Source: Magnetococcus marinus MC-1 (GTDB lineage Bacteria; Pseudomonadota; Magnetococcia; Magnetococcales; Magnetococcaceae). Taken from it: a stretch of DNA of 64,000 nucleotides. Location: assembly GCF_000014865.1 (NCBI RefSeq), contig NC_008576.1, positions 3,873,001 through 3,937,000 on the forward strand, written 5' to 3'. A model generated the notes under the pieces. The model saw only the letters and a program-made list of their open reading frames with translations. It had not been told where the DNA came from and made no database searches. A program made the position numbers and the translations under genes. Positions 26,259 to 35,208 of this stretch are shown piece after piece (position 1 is the stretch's first letter; each line of letters opens with the position of its first letter).

Positions 26259-27305
26259 TTACCCAACCGCCCCAGCTCCACCCTCTGCACACCCTGGCCG
26301 AAACCTGGCTTGTTCTTGCATAACCTCTTGCAAAACCGTCTGAAACCGCTGCCACTGGGCAGCATCCCCTGGCAGCCCCACGCGCAGCGCCTGGGGTTGC
26401 TCAAAATGACGCAACAGAATACCCCGCTGGGCAAACTGTCGCCAGATCGGCTGGGCCTGCTCATGGCGCACGTATTGAAACAGCGCCGTGCCACCCCAGA
26501 CGGGCAAACCATACTGGGCCAATCGTTGCCCCAACTGGTCACTCTGCTGGGGTAGCTCTGCGCGGGTTTGCGCCTGCCAAGCGCGGTCCTGCAACGCTTG
26601 GCTCGCCGCCCAGCGGGCCATATGGGCCAGTGTCCATGGCCCCAGTAGGCCCTGCATGGCCTCAAGCAGGGCTTGCTCACCCATACAAAAGCCCACCCGC
26701 AAGCCCGCCAGCCCAAAAAATTTACCCAATGAGCGCAACACCACCAATCCCGGCTGCCCCACCTGGGGCAACATGCTCTGCTGGGGGGTGGCATCCATAA
26801 AGGCTTCATCCACCACCAACCAGCCGCCTCGACCGGCCAACCGATGCAACCAGCGCTGCAACTGCGTTACCGCAAAGCGCTCCCCGGTGGGGTTATTGGG
26901 ATTCACCACCACCAGCACATCCAGCGCCGCTAAAGCCGACTCCACCTGTTCCGCAGCCAAGCTTTGCACCCCATGCCCCGCCCCTTGCCAAGCCAGCGCA
27001 TGCTCCCCATAGGTGGGGGCCACCACCCCAACCCGCGCGGGGGCACGTAACCTTGGCAGCGCCTGGATGGCTGCCTGCGACCCTGCCACCGGCACCAGGT
27101 GGGGGGTGCCATAATAGCCCTGGGCCGCCGCGTGCAGATCATCTTCATCCTCGGGCAAGCGCCCCCAGCAGGCGTCAGGAATGGGCTGCCGTGGACGCCA
27201 CCCTTGCGGATGAATGGCGGTGGAAAGATCCAGCCATGCCGCCGGTGGCCGACCAAATTGGCGGGCCGCCTGATAGAGACGACCACCATGCTGTAGGGTT
27301 GTCAT
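26259..27305 (-). CDS. CobC/CobD-type aminotransferase (threonine-phosphate decarboxylase-like)
   Basis: A 348-residue PLP enzyme of fold type I. It starts MTTLQHGGRLYQAARQFG and shows LDLSTAIHPQG, VAPTYGEHALAW, VVNPNNPTGE, VVDEAFMD and the PLP-lysine motif SLGKFFGLAGLRVGF. This is the pattern of CobD (L-threonine-O-3-phosphate decarboxylase, making aminopropanol phosphate for the cobalamin loop) and of Pseudomonas CobC. Short C-terminus without the Fe-S-like tail of Salmonella CobD. Divergent from cobQ, 77 bp apart, so the two share a control region. Confidence 0.87.
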   Translation of the reverse strand: MTTLQHGGRLYQAARQFGRPPAAWLDLSTAIHPQGWRPRQPIPDACWGRLPEDEDDLHAAAQGYYGTPHLVPVAGSQAAIQALPRLRAPARVGVVAPTYGEHALAWQGAGHGVQSLAAEQVESALAALDVLVVVNPNNPTGERFAVTQLQRWLHRLAGRGGWLVVDEAFMDATPQQSMLPQVGQPGLVVLRSLGKFFGLAGLRVGFCMGEQALLEAMQGLLGPWTLAHMARWAASQALQDRAWQAQTRAELPQQSDQLGQRLAQYGLPVWGGTALFQYVRHEQAQPIWRQFAQRGILLRHFEQPQALRVGLPGDAAQWQRFQTVLQEVMQEQARFRPGCAEGGAGAVG

Positions 27306-27382
27306 CGGCTTAATACGCCTTGCCCGATAGCCCAAGCTGCTCCATGATGGCTCTTTTTTTCTGTTTGCTGAAAGTCGCACCC

Positions 27383-28849
27383 ATGGCCCATACCCTTATG
27401 ATTCAAGGCACCACCTCCGATGCCGGTAAAAGTTTGATGGTCACCGCCCTGTGCCGCCTGCTGCACCGGCAAGGGGTGGCGGTGGCACCCTTTAAACCCC
27501 AAAACATGGCCCTCAACAGCGCCGTCACCAGCGACGGGGGCGAAATTGGCCGCGCCCAAGCGCTGCAAGCTCGCGCCTGTGGCTTGGAACCCCATAGCGA
27601 TTTTAACCCGATTTTGCTCAAACCCAACTCCGATGTTGGCGCCCAAGTGATTATCCAGGGCCGCTCGGTAGGCAATATGAAGGCGCTGGCGTACCACCAT
27701 TTCAAGCCCCAAGCCATGCAGTATGTCTTGGCGGCCCATCAACGCTTGTGTCAACACTACGAGGTCATTGTGGTGGAGGGCGCAGGCTCACCTGCCGAGA
27801 TCAACCTACGCGCCAATGACATCACCAACATGGGTTTTGCCACGGCGGTGGGCTGCCCGGTGTTGTTGGTGGGGGATATTGACCGGGGCGGCCTGTTTGC
27901 GCAGCTGGTGGGTACCATGCAGCTCTTAGCCCCCCCGGAACAGCAGTTGATTCAAGGGTTTTTGGTCAATAAATTTCGAGGCGACCCAGCCCTGTTGGCA
28001 CCGGGGCTGGAACAACTTCAGCAGCTCACCGGCAAACCCACCCTAGGGGTACTACCCTACCTGCACGGCCTGCACCTGGAGGCCGAAGACTCTTTTTTTA
28101 CCACCACTCCCGCCAATCCCCACGCCAAGCTGACGGTGGTGGTCCCCCGCCTGCCGCGTCTAAGCAACCATACCGATCTGGACCCACTACGCAGCCACCC
28201 CGACGTCGCCCTGCATCTGGTGGAGGCCGGGCAAGCGATCCCCGCTGCGGATTTAATCCTGCTCCCGGGCAGCAAGAGCGTGCGGGCCGATCTGCACTGG
28301 CTGCGCCAACAGGGCTGGCAAGCTGTACTGCAACGCCACCTGCGCTACGGTGGGCGGTTGTTGGGTATCTGCGGGGGTTTTCAAATGCTTGGCCGTCAGA
28401 TTCATGATCCCCACGGCTTGGAAGGCAGCCCCGGCTCCATGGATGGGCTCCATTTATTAGAGATGCAGACCACCATCACCCCAGAAAAACAGCTTACCCG
28501 CCACACCGGCAACCTGTTGCAGGGAGGGGCCGTAGAGGGCTACCAGATCCACATGGGGCGCAGCTCAGGCCCCGCCTTGGCCCATCCACTGCTCACCCTG
28601 GAGGATGGCAGCCACGAGGGAGCCAGCAGCCAAGATGGGCAGATTAAGGGGAGCTATCTGCATGGTCTGCTGGACCATCCCGAAGCCCTCGCCAGCCTAC
28701 TAAACTGGGCAGCCCCCCACCACAGCCTGCCGGTTCAGGATATTCGCCAGCTCCGCGAGGCCAGCATCGACCGGCTTGCCGATGCTTTTGCCGAGCATGT
28801 GGACATGGCCTTCATCCACGCGCTTCTGCACCGCGCCCAGCCCAACTAA
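27383..28849 (+). CDS. cobQ: Cobyric acid synthase
   Basis: A 488-residue glutamine amidotransferase that amidates four side chains of adenosylcobyrinic a,c-diamide. N-terminal dethiobiotin-synthase-like domain: [45 protein letters not shown] and [12 protein letters not shown]-terminal class I-like triad glutaminase: [12 protein letters not shown] with the catalytic Cys and GSYLHGLLD with His. The ATG at 27383 follows the conserved MIQGT by three residues; an upstream start at 27320 is unsupported. It is on the plus strand, opposite to the main cbi operon, ending 12 bp from the convergent cbiH. Confidence 0.96.
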   Translation: MAHTLMIQGTTSDAGKSLMVTALCRLLHRQGVAVAPFKPQNMALNSAVTSDGGEIGRAQALQARACGLEPHSDFNPILLKPNSDVGAQVIIQGRSVGNMKALAYHHFKPQAMQYVLAAHQRLCQHYEVIVVEGAGSPAEINLRANDITNMGFATAVGCPVLLVGDIDRGGLFAQLVGTMQLLAPPEQQLIQGFLVNKFRGDPALLAPGLEQLQQLTGKPTLGVLPYLHGLHLEAEDSFFTTTPANPHAKLTVVVPRLPRLSNHTDLDPLRSHPDVALHLVEAGQAIPAADLILLPGSKSVRADLHWLRQQGWQAVLQRHLRYGGRLLGICGGFQMLGRQIHDPHGLEGSPGSMDGLHLLEMQTTITPEKQLTRHTGNLLQGGAVEGYQIHMGRSSGPALAHPLLTLEDGSHEGASSQDGQIKGSYLHGLLDHPEALASLLNWAAPHHSLPVQDIRQLREASIDRLADAFAEHVDMAFIHALLHRAQPN

Positions 28850-28861
28850 CGGGGCACCCCA

Positions 28862-30133
28862 TCAAGGACCCGCCACCCGCAACGCGGATTGGGCCGTCAC
28901 CTGTACCCGCAGCAAAACCGCCCCAAAACGGTCGGTCATAAACAGGGTTTTACCCGAACCACTGCGGCTTAACCAGATACCTTTGATGGAGTCGATGGGC
29001 AGTGCCACACTGGTACCGGGGCCCACCAACTGCACCTCACTTTCCGACACCGCCCAGGTTGCATCTTGCAGAGTAATGGTACCCTCCGCCGCCCCCGCCA
29101 CCCAGCGAATGCGCACCTGCTTCATGGTAATCAGCAGCCCAGGCAATGCCTTGCGCTTGATCCGCTCCACAGTACGGCCAGGAATGGGCCGATCCCCCGC
29201 CTCGGAGACCGCCTTGAGCACCTCACCCATGGGTACATCAAACCGCTCGGAGGTGATCTGCATGGACTGTTTGGGGTGCAACCGCAGATGCTCCCGCACA
29301 ATCTCATGCCAGCCGGTCAAGCCCATGCTTAGCGAATGGCCCGCCTGCTCCCCTTCTTTAATCTCCTTGGTAAAATCCACATACTTATCGGCATAACCCC
29401 GAGGCGTAATCATGATCCCTTCTTTAACAAAGGTCTCACCATTACCAATCAGCACCGTCGAGAGCATGCCGATCTCCTCATCCACCATCTTTTTAAGGGT
29501 GGTCATCACCACACTCTGGCGGGGACGATAGGCGGATTTAACAATGGCCACCGGGGTTTTGCCGCTGCGGTGGTGCAGCAAAATCTTTTGCGCCGCCACA
29601 ATCTGCTCGGTACGCCGCCCACTCTTGGGGTTGTAGAGGGCAATGACAAAATCGGAGCAGGCCGCCGCATTCAAACGTTTGGCGATAACCGGCCAAGGGG
29701 TAAGCAGATCCGACAGCGAGATGCTACAGAAATCGTGCCCCAACGGAGCCCCCACCAGGGAGGCGCAGCTACTCAGCGCGGTACAGCCGGGCACCACCTC
29801 CACCGCAATGCCGCTGTCGGGGCTCCAACCGCTCTTAAAGAGCACCTCATAGGTGGGACCCGCCATACCGTAGATGCCCACATCCCCCGACGAGATGAGC
29901 GCCACCTTTTTACCCTGTTTGGCAAACACAATGGCCTCTTCACAGCGGTCCAGCTCTTCGGCCATGCCCTTTTTGACCACCTGTTGATGGCTAAGCAGCG
30001 GCTGGACCAAGCGAATATAGGTGGTATAGCCAATCACCACATCGGCATCCGCAATGGCCTCGCGGGCGCGGGCGGTCATATGGGCTTCGGCACCGGGACC
30101 CAACCCCACCAGATAGATTTTGCCTGCTTTCAT
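28862..30133 (-). CDS. cbiH: Precorrin-3B/cobalt-factor III C17-methyltransferase with C-terminal extension
   Basis: A 423-residue protein. Residues 1-255 are a complete CobJ/CbiH methyltransferase: YLVGLGPGAEAHMTARA, VIGYTTYIRLV, SSGDVGIYGMAG, VVPGCTALSSCAS and YNPKSGRR. It methylates C17 and contracts ring C. Residues about 265-423 form an extra segment: a helical HEIVREHL region then a beta-rich stretch (VRIRWVAGAAEG, GIWLSRSGSGKTLFM). It has no cysteine pairs, so it does not match the Fe-S tail of Bacillus CbiH60, and I do not recognise it. Last gene of the leftward operon; its ATG overlaps the preceding stop by 4 nt. Confidence 0.93.
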   Translation of the reverse strand: MKAGKIYLVGLGPGAEAHMTARAREAIADADVVIGYTTYIRLVQPLLSHQQVVKKGMAEELDRCEEAIVFAKQGKKVALISSGDVGIYGMAGPTYEVLFKSGWSPDSGIAVEVVPGCTALSSCASLVGAPLGHDFCSISLSDLLTPWPVIAKRLNAAACSDFVIALYNPKSGRRTEQIVAAQKILLHHRSGKTPVAIVKSAYRPRQSVVMTTLKKMVDEEIGMLSTVLIGNGETFVKEGIMITPRGYADKYVDFTKEIKEGEQAGHSLSMGLTGWHEIVREHLRLHPKQSMQITSERFDVPMGEVLKAVSEAGDRPIPGRTVERIKRKALPGLLITMKQVRIRWVAGAAEGTITLQDATWAVSESEVQLVGPGTSVALPIDSIKGIWLSRSGSGKTLFMTDRFGAVLLRVQVTAQSALRVAGP

Positions 30134-30528
30134 GTGGCCATCCTCACCACCGATACGGTGGCATTTTTACCATCGGTTCCCCGATGTTTGCGTTTTTCCA
30201 CCAACAGCGCCGCCCAACCGGGATTACCCCCGCTCAGCAGCGCAGCCGCCTCGGCCACCGCTGGGGTGCCCATATATTTGAGCACCACCGGCGAGGGGTT
30301 GGGCACCTTAACCGCAGCGAGGGCCTCTGCGCTGTGCAGATCCAGCGGCCAGCCCCACTTTTGGGCCAACTGGCAGAGCGCCAGCTCATCCCGTTTGGCC
30401 TCAATGGTGGCCAGCCGCTGCACATCCGCCAGGGTGCCGCCGGCCTCTTGCAAGGCCAACGCCACCGCCCTCTCCAAGGTCTCAAGCGGGGTGTTGCGAT
30501 CACACCCCATGCCCAACACCAGCTTCAT
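30130..30528 (-). CDS. CbiG C-terminal domain as a separate gene (CobE-like)
   Basis: A 132-residue protein equivalent to the CobE/CbiG C-terminal domain: LVLGMGCDRNTPLETLERAV, ATIEAKRDELAL and SPVVLKYMGTPAVAEAAALL. CbiG opens the delta-lactone of cobalt-precorrin-5A and releases acetaldehyde. Together with the adjacent gene 4 nt upstream it makes up one CbiG in two pieces. Overlaps the cbiH start by 4 nt. Confidence 0.9.
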   Translation of the reverse strand: MKLVLGMGCDRNTPLETLERAVALALQEAGGTLADVQRLATIEAKRDELALCQLAQKWGWPLDLHSAEALAAVKVPNPSPVVLKYMGTPAVAEAAALLSGGNPGWAALLVEKRKHRGTDGKNATVSVVRMAT

Positions 30529-30532
30529 GGGA

Positions 30533-31282
30533 TCACGACTCCTCGGGCACCCGATAGATGATCAACTTACCTTTTAGGCTCTCCAAAAAGGATTGCGACA
30601 CAGGGCGGTTGGTCACCCATAAAATCCCCGCAAAGGCTTCCACCGGAACCTCTTCAAAGCGGTTAAAAAGCTGTACATTCTTGGGCAAGGGTTTATCTTC
30701 TGGCCACCAGTTGCGGCTACCTACCTCCTGCACAAAGGCCACCGCCTCTTCATTGACCATATGGGCAGAGACACGGGTAATATTATCTTTCAGGGCCTCC
30801 ACCTTCCAGCCCAGCTCCCGACCCAGGATATCCACCGGAATGGTTTTACGCACATCCGATGCGGTGGTAATCACCGGCTCGGCCCCCAGCAGTTGCGCCA
30901 CCAGCCGAGCGTGATCATTAGCGCCCCCCACATGACCGGCCAAAATAGGGATCACAAAGCGGGCGGCGTCATCCACACACACCACCCCAGGATCGCTCTC
31001 TTTGCTCTTAAGATGAGGGGCGATCAACCGCACCACCCCACCGATAGAGACAAAAAACACCAGCTGCTCAAAGCTGGCCAGCAGCTCCGCCATATGGTGC
31101 TTGATGGGGCCGCGCACCACCCCCTTGGCCCCTGTATAGTCGGCCACATGGGACTCAAATTTTTCGGAAACAAGCAGGGTGGTATTTTCCATCATGCTGA
31201 CCAGCTTGAGCGCGTGGGCCACGCTATGCTTGGTGATGGCGATGACGGCGGTCTTGGGTTTGACACTATTGGTTTCGATCAT
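30533..31282 (-). CDS. cbiG: CbiG N-terminal and central domains (cobalt-precorrin-5A hydrolase)
   Basis: A 249-residue protein with the CbiG core: VAIAITKHSVAHA-like start (AVIAITKHSVA), FVSIGGVVRLIAPHL, DPGVVCVDDAARFVIPILAGHVGGAN and ITTASDV. It opens the ring A acetate lactone of cobalt-precorrin-5A during ring contraction. The C-terminal domain is encoded by the next gene, so the enzyme is split. Its start overlaps the end of the C20-methyltransferase gene by 4 nt. An alternative, a frameshift in a single-chain cbiG, is unlikely because each piece has its own start and the gap is 4 nt. Confidence 0.92.
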   Translation of the reverse strand: MIETNSVKPKTAVIAITKHSVAHALKLVSMMENTTLLVSEKFESHVADYTGAKGVVRGPIKHHMAELLASFEQLVFFVSIGGVVRLIAPHLKSKESDPGVVCVDDAARFVIPILAGHVGGANDHARLVAQLLGAEPVITTASDVRKTIPVDILGRELGWKVEALKDNITRVSAHMVNEEAVAFVQEVGSRNWWPEDKPLPKNVQLFNRFEEVPVEAFAGILWVTNRPVSQSFLESLKGKLIIYRVPEES

Positions 31283-32037
31283 TTCTTTCGACAGCCCCGC
31301 TGTAATGTAGGTTTGACCCGATTCGGGTTATGCACCAGCATCAGTGAGAGATAAGAGACCTTGCGCCCCCGCAACGTTCTAACATCCTCCACCAACCACT
31401 CCTGTTCACTGCCCGCTTTTTCCACAAAGCGGGCATGCTCTATAATGCCCTTCTGCTGCAACATATCCAACACTTGATCCAAAACCGGATTCACTTTCAG
31501 CAACGCAATGGTATCAAACTGCGCCAACAGTTGCTCAATCACCGCCACCCCATAGGCAGCCGGCACAATGGCCACCGTCTCATCCTGGTCGCACAGCACA
31601 TCCTGCAAACGGGCCGCTGCGGCGTTAAAGGAGGTTACACCCGGAATAACCTCCACCGCCACCCCCCCATCCAGGGCCTGTACCGCACGCCGCACATGGT
31701 TAAAGGTTGAGTAGGTGGAGGCGTCCCCCTCCACCAAAAACAGCACATCCTCTCCCCCATTCAGCAGCTCCAACACCTGCCGCCCCGCCACCGCCCAGCT
31801 TTTAGCCAAGATCTCCGCATCCTTGGTCATGGGGAAAACCAGCGCGGTGTTACGCGCCGGGATCGCCAAACCACTACGCTGCACAATCTCCAGGGCATAA
31901 CTCTCTGCCCCACTCTTTTTGACCGGATAGGTCCAGTGGGCGGCGCTCTGTAGGGCGCTCCAAGCGCCACGGGTGATCCACTGTGGATCACCCGGACCCA
32001 AAGAGACACCGATTAATCGGCCCTGTTGTGTTGGCAT
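31279..32037 (-). CDS. cbiL: Precorrin-2/cobalt-factor II C20-methyltransferase
   Basis: A 252-residue enzyme: GRLIGVSLGPGDPQWITRGAW, YPVKKSG, FLVEGDASTYSTFNHV, EVIPGVTSFNAAAARL and IVPAAYG fit CobI/CbiL. It puts the C20 methyl group on the corrin precursor. The start at 32037 is preferred over an in-frame extension, because MPTQQGRLIGVSLGPGD matches the family start and the ATG is 2 nt after the TGA of CbiET. Not to be confused with the cobalt-uptake protein also called CbiL. Confidence 0.93.
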   Translation of the reverse strand: MPTQQGRLIGVSLGPGDPQWITRGAWSALQSAAHWTYPVKKSGAESYALEIVQRSGLAIPARNTALVFPMTKDAEILAKSWAVAGRQVLELLNGGEDVLFLVEGDASTYSTFNHVRRAVQALDGGVAVEVIPGVTSFNAAAARLQDVLCDQDETVAIVPAAYGVAVIEQLLAQFDTIALLKVNPVLDQVLDMLQQKGIIEHARFVEKAGSEQEWLVEDVRTLRGRKVSYLSLMLVHNPNRVKPTLQRGCRKK

Positions 32038-32039
32038 GA

Positions 32040-33311
32040 TCAGGTTCCATGTCTGGCGGTAAGGATCCACACCGGGTTTTCTGCCTGCATACGGTGCATC
32101 TCTAAAATAGGCTGACTGCGGGAAATCTGCATCTGGATCAGCTCCCACACCATACCCAGCCGTTGTAACTGGTCAAGGGCCGTGGTTAGATTCTCCAGGG
32201 TAACAAAGTTCATCACCAAGCGCCCCTCGGGCAACAGACGCTGGGCCACCAACGCCAGCAGCGGGGCCAAATGGCCGCCAGAGCCCCCAATCACCACCGC
32301 ATCCGGGTCCGGCCAGTTCTCCAGCCCCGCAGGGGCTTCGCCCAGATAGGCGCTGTAGTTTAAACAGCCCATCTGCTGCCGGTTGGCCTCCATAATCTCA
32401 CGATCTGGCCCATTTTTCTCTATGGCATAGACATGGCCGGCCATGCGGGCGGCCTCTAACCCAATGGAGCCTGAACCCGCCCCAATATCCCACACGATGC
32501 TCTCACGATGCAGACGCAGCTGCGCCAGCGTCACCACCCGCACCTCTTTTTTGGTAATCAGCCCCTTATCGGGCTTACGCTGCTGGTAGCTGGCATCCTC
32601 CAACCCAAACAGGGGCAGCCGCTGGGGGGCGGTATTCTCGACAATCATCACATTGGGCTGGGCATAGTGGCCTGCGGCCACGGTAGCCGGGCTAAGATCC
32701 CGCTCCACCCGCTCATCATCCAGCAACAACTGCTGGGCCACATGCAAGAGCACATGCTCCCCCATACCCGCCGCTTGGATCGCCTGCGCGATGCGGGCAG
32801 GATCATTCTCCGGGCTGGTAAAGATACCCAATAGGGGCTGCTGCTGGATGCTCTGCATCACCCCGGTCAGGGGGTGTTCCGGCCCCAGCCCCGGCTGCCA
32901 AGCGCCACAATCGGCGGTGTGGGCCGATAAAATTTGCGCCTTTTGCCAAGGCAGCCCCAAACGGGCGAAGGCCCACTGCATCACCGAGGTGTTGGGGTGG
33001 ATCTGGCAGGCATCCAGGCCCAATTTTTTCACCAGATAACTGCCAATGCCATGGCACAGGGGATCCCCCGTCGCCAGCACCAACACCGTCTCTTCCGCTT
33101 GCAAGCCGCGTTGCACCCACTGGGGCACTTTATCCAAATGGCCGGTCAGATCCAGGCGCTGCGCCTCTTCCGGCAACAGATCCTCAAACAGGGCGAAGGT
33201 ACGCGGCACCCCAATCACCACCTGAGCCCGGCGCATTAATCCCACGCTCTGCCCATGCAACCCCTCGGGGCCATTATCCAATACGCCGATGATATGGCAG
33301 GGCTCAGCCAT
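32040..33311 (-). CDS. cbiET: Precorrin-6B/cobalt-precorrin-7 C5,15-methyltransferase (decarboxylating), CbiE-CbiT fusion
   Basis: A 423-residue protein with a CbiE domain first (IIGVLDNGPEGL, ATGDPLCHGIGSYL, PNTSVMQWAFARLGLPW, FTSPENDP) and a CbiT domain after about residue 245 (WDIGAGSGSIGLEAARM, the SAM site; VIGGSGGHLAPL). CobL in aerobic organisms has the same fused order. Methylates C5 and C15 and decarboxylates the ring C acetate. Its first codons overlap cbiD by 8 nt. Confidence 0.95.
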   Translation of the reverse strand: MAEPCHIIGVLDNGPEGLHGQSVGLMRRAQVVIGVPRTFALFEDLLPEEAQRLDLTGHLDKVPQWVQRGLQAEETVLVLATGDPLCHGIGSYLVKKLGLDACQIHPNTSVMQWAFARLGLPWQKAQILSAHTADCGAWQPGLGPEHPLTGVMQSIQQQPLLGIFTSPENDPARIAQAIQAAGMGEHVLLHVAQQLLLDDERVERDLSPATVAAGHYAQPNVMIVENTAPQRLPLFGLEDASYQQRKPDKGLITKKEVRVVTLAQLRLHRESIVWDIGAGSGSIGLEAARMAGHVYAIEKNGPDREIMEANRQQMGCLNYSAYLGEAPAGLENWPDPDAVVIGGSGGHLAPLLALVAQRLLPEGRLVMNFVTLENLTTALDQLQRLGMVWELIQMQISRSQPILEMHRMQAENPVWILTARHGT

Positions 33312-34449
33312 GGTAGCCTCCCTGGGCTTCGGTCACTTTGTTGCCCTCAAAATCACACACCAGAATACGCAGGGTAAAACGCCCCGCGTAGCGTTGGGTT
33401 AGAGTTTGCACCACCCGCTGGGCCAGATTGTCATAAAAGGGTAGGCTTAACCCCAGCTCTGCCATGCAATCACTGGCAAAGCGGGCGGTTTCGGCACGGC
33501 GTATCTCGTCACATACCGCCGCAGGGGCCCCCACCTCGGCAGCAATCTGCGCCACCAGCCCCATATTCACCGGATTACGCCCCGCATGGGTGTTGCGCTC
33601 GCCCTGGGCCATTTTCATCAATTTACCCACCATGCCCCCAATCACCACATGGGGGATGCCCGCTTTAACCACCGCCTCTAATGCGGGTTGTAAAAAATCC
33701 CCCATCTGCACAAAACAGGCCTCATGCAAGTGGGGCAGCTGGGCTTGGGTAAACCGCTCGGTACGGCCACCGGTGGTGAGCACCATGGTGCTCAATCCCT
33801 GTTTGGCGGCCACCTCAATATGCTGCTCCACACTGGCCCGAAAGGCAGAGGTTGAGTAGGCATGAACAATGCCGCTGGTGCCCAGGATCGAGATGCCCCC
33901 CACAATACCCAAACGAGGATTTAGCGTGCGTTTGGCCAGCTCATCCCCACCGGGGACCGAGATGGTCACTTCAATCCCACATTTTTCCAGATAGGGGGCG
34001 GCGACCGCCCGCACATTTTCTTCAATATTGGCGCGAGGTACCGGGTTGATGGCCGGGGCGCCAATCTCCAACCCCAACCCCAATTTGGTCACCACCCCAA
34101 CCCCTTCGCCCCCTTTAAGCACAACCCGGTTGGGCTGGTCGGGCAGTGGCCGCAGATCAGCACTCATCGCCGCCCGATGGGTGACATCGGGATCATCCCC
34201 CGCATCTTTAATAATGACCGCATGGGCAACCGTGCCGGTGCAGGTAAGCGGCTCATCCTGCAAGCGCTCACCCAAACAGCCTTCGGCGACGCTAAACTGC
34301 ACCTGCTGCCCATTGGGCAGCAGGCAGGCGACCTGATCCGGCACCCGCCCCTCCAGCAGACCCAAGGCCGCCGCGCGGGCCGCCGCTGCGGCGCAGGCTC
34401 CGGTGGTATAACCGCTACGGTTGCCCTTTTTCCGTTGAATCGTCGCCAT
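33304..34449 (-). CDS. cbiD: Cobalt-precorrin-5B C1-methyltransferase
   Basis: A 381-residue enzyme with family motifs RSGYTTGACAAAAARAA, IIKDAGDDPDVTH, GEGVGVVTKLGLGLE, GAPAINPVPR, GGISILGTSGIV and NPVNMGL. It adds the C1 methyl in the oxygen-independent pathway; aerobic pathways use CobF instead, so its presence marks the anaerobic route. The ATG at 34449 overlaps the CbiC stop by 1 nt (TAATG). Confidence 0.96.
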   Translation of the reverse strand: MATIQRKKGNRSGYTTGACAAAAARAAALGLLEGRVPDQVACLLPNGQQVQFSVAEGCLGERLQDEPLTCTGTVAHAVIIKDAGDDPDVTHRAAMSADLRPLPDQPNRVVLKGGEGVGVVTKLGLGLEIGAPAINPVPRANIEENVRAVAAPYLEKCGIEVTISVPGGDELAKRTLNPRLGIVGGISILGTSGIVHAYSTSAFRASVEQHIEVAAKQGLSTMVLTTGGRTERFTQAQLPHLHEACFVQMGDFLQPALEAVVKAGIPHVVIGGMVGKLMKMAQGERNTHAGRNPVNMGLVAQIAAEVGAPAAVCDEIRRAETARFASDCMAELGLSLPFYDNLAQRVVQTLTQRYAGRFTLRILVCDFEGNKVTEAQGGYHG

Positions 34450-35102
34450 TAGGGCTGGGCACATAGGCTAAGCAGGGCATGGATGGCCGCCACCACCATG
34501 GTCGAGCCCCCCTTGCGCCCATGGGTTACGATCCACGGCACCTGCTGCAACCCTTGCAGCGCCGCTTTGGATTCCGCCGCCGACACAAAGCCCACCGGCA
34601 TCCCAATAATCAGGGCGGGCTGGCTCTCCCCCGCTTGCACCTGCCGAATCACCTCCAACAACGCCGTGGGGGCATTACCAATGCCCACAATAGCCCCTTG
34701 CATAAGCCCCCTATCACGGGCTTTACGCATGGCCTGTACCGCGCGGGTGGTATCCTCCTGCTTGGCTTTGGCCGCCACATCGTCATCATTAATAAACTGG
34801 TGGCAGCTCATACCAAAGTGTGCCAAACGGGCCTGGGAGAGCCCCACCCGGATCATCTCCACATCCGAGAGGATGGCCGCCCCCGCCTTGACCGCATCCA
34901 TACCAGCCTGCATGGCGTCATCATGAAAGCGTGTCAGACCATTAAATTCAAAGTCGGCGGTAGCGTGAATCATACGCCGCACCACCTGCCACTGTGCCTC
35001 GCTATAGGGGTGGGGGCCGGCCTCGGCGTCCACGATGGCGAAGGAGTTATGCTCGATCTGGCGACCCGCACGGGTATCTTGTTCGGTAATGGCAATGGTC
35101 AT
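34449..35102 (-). CDS. cbiC: Precorrin-8X/cobalt-precorrin-8 methylmutase
   Basis: A 217-residue enzyme: SFAIVDAEAG, VVRRMIHATADFEF, AILSDVEMIRVGLS, AIVGIGNAPTALLEV and LIIGMPVGFVSAAESK, with the catalytic His in the RMIHAT segment. It shifts a methyl from C11 to C12 to give hydrogenobyrinate/cobyrinate. It lies about 100 bp after cbiX and directly before cbiD. Confidence 0.96.
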   Translation of the reverse strand: MTIAITEQDTRAGRQIEHNSFAIVDAEAGPHPYSEAQWQVVRRMIHATADFEFNGLTRFHDDAMQAGMDAVKAGAAILSDVEMIRVGLSQARLAHFGMSCHQFINDDDVAAKAKQEDTTRAVQAMRKARDRGLMQGAIVGIGNAPTALLEVIRQVQAGESQPALIIGMPVGFVSAAESKAALQGLQQVPWIVTHGRKGGSTMVVAAIHALLSLCAQP

Positions 35103-35208
35103 ACGTTTGCAAACTCTCTGGCTTTAGCGATGGAGTGGCCCATGGCTTTGTTAGCATGTTGGCGGGCAAATGTCTGTCTCTTTTTAAACAGCAATCTCGT
35201 TCTACCCT

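Noticed and set aside
28862-30133. CbiH tail as a fused CbiJ/CobK reductase
   Set aside because: No Rossmann-type nucleotide loop or CobK motifs in residues 260-423.
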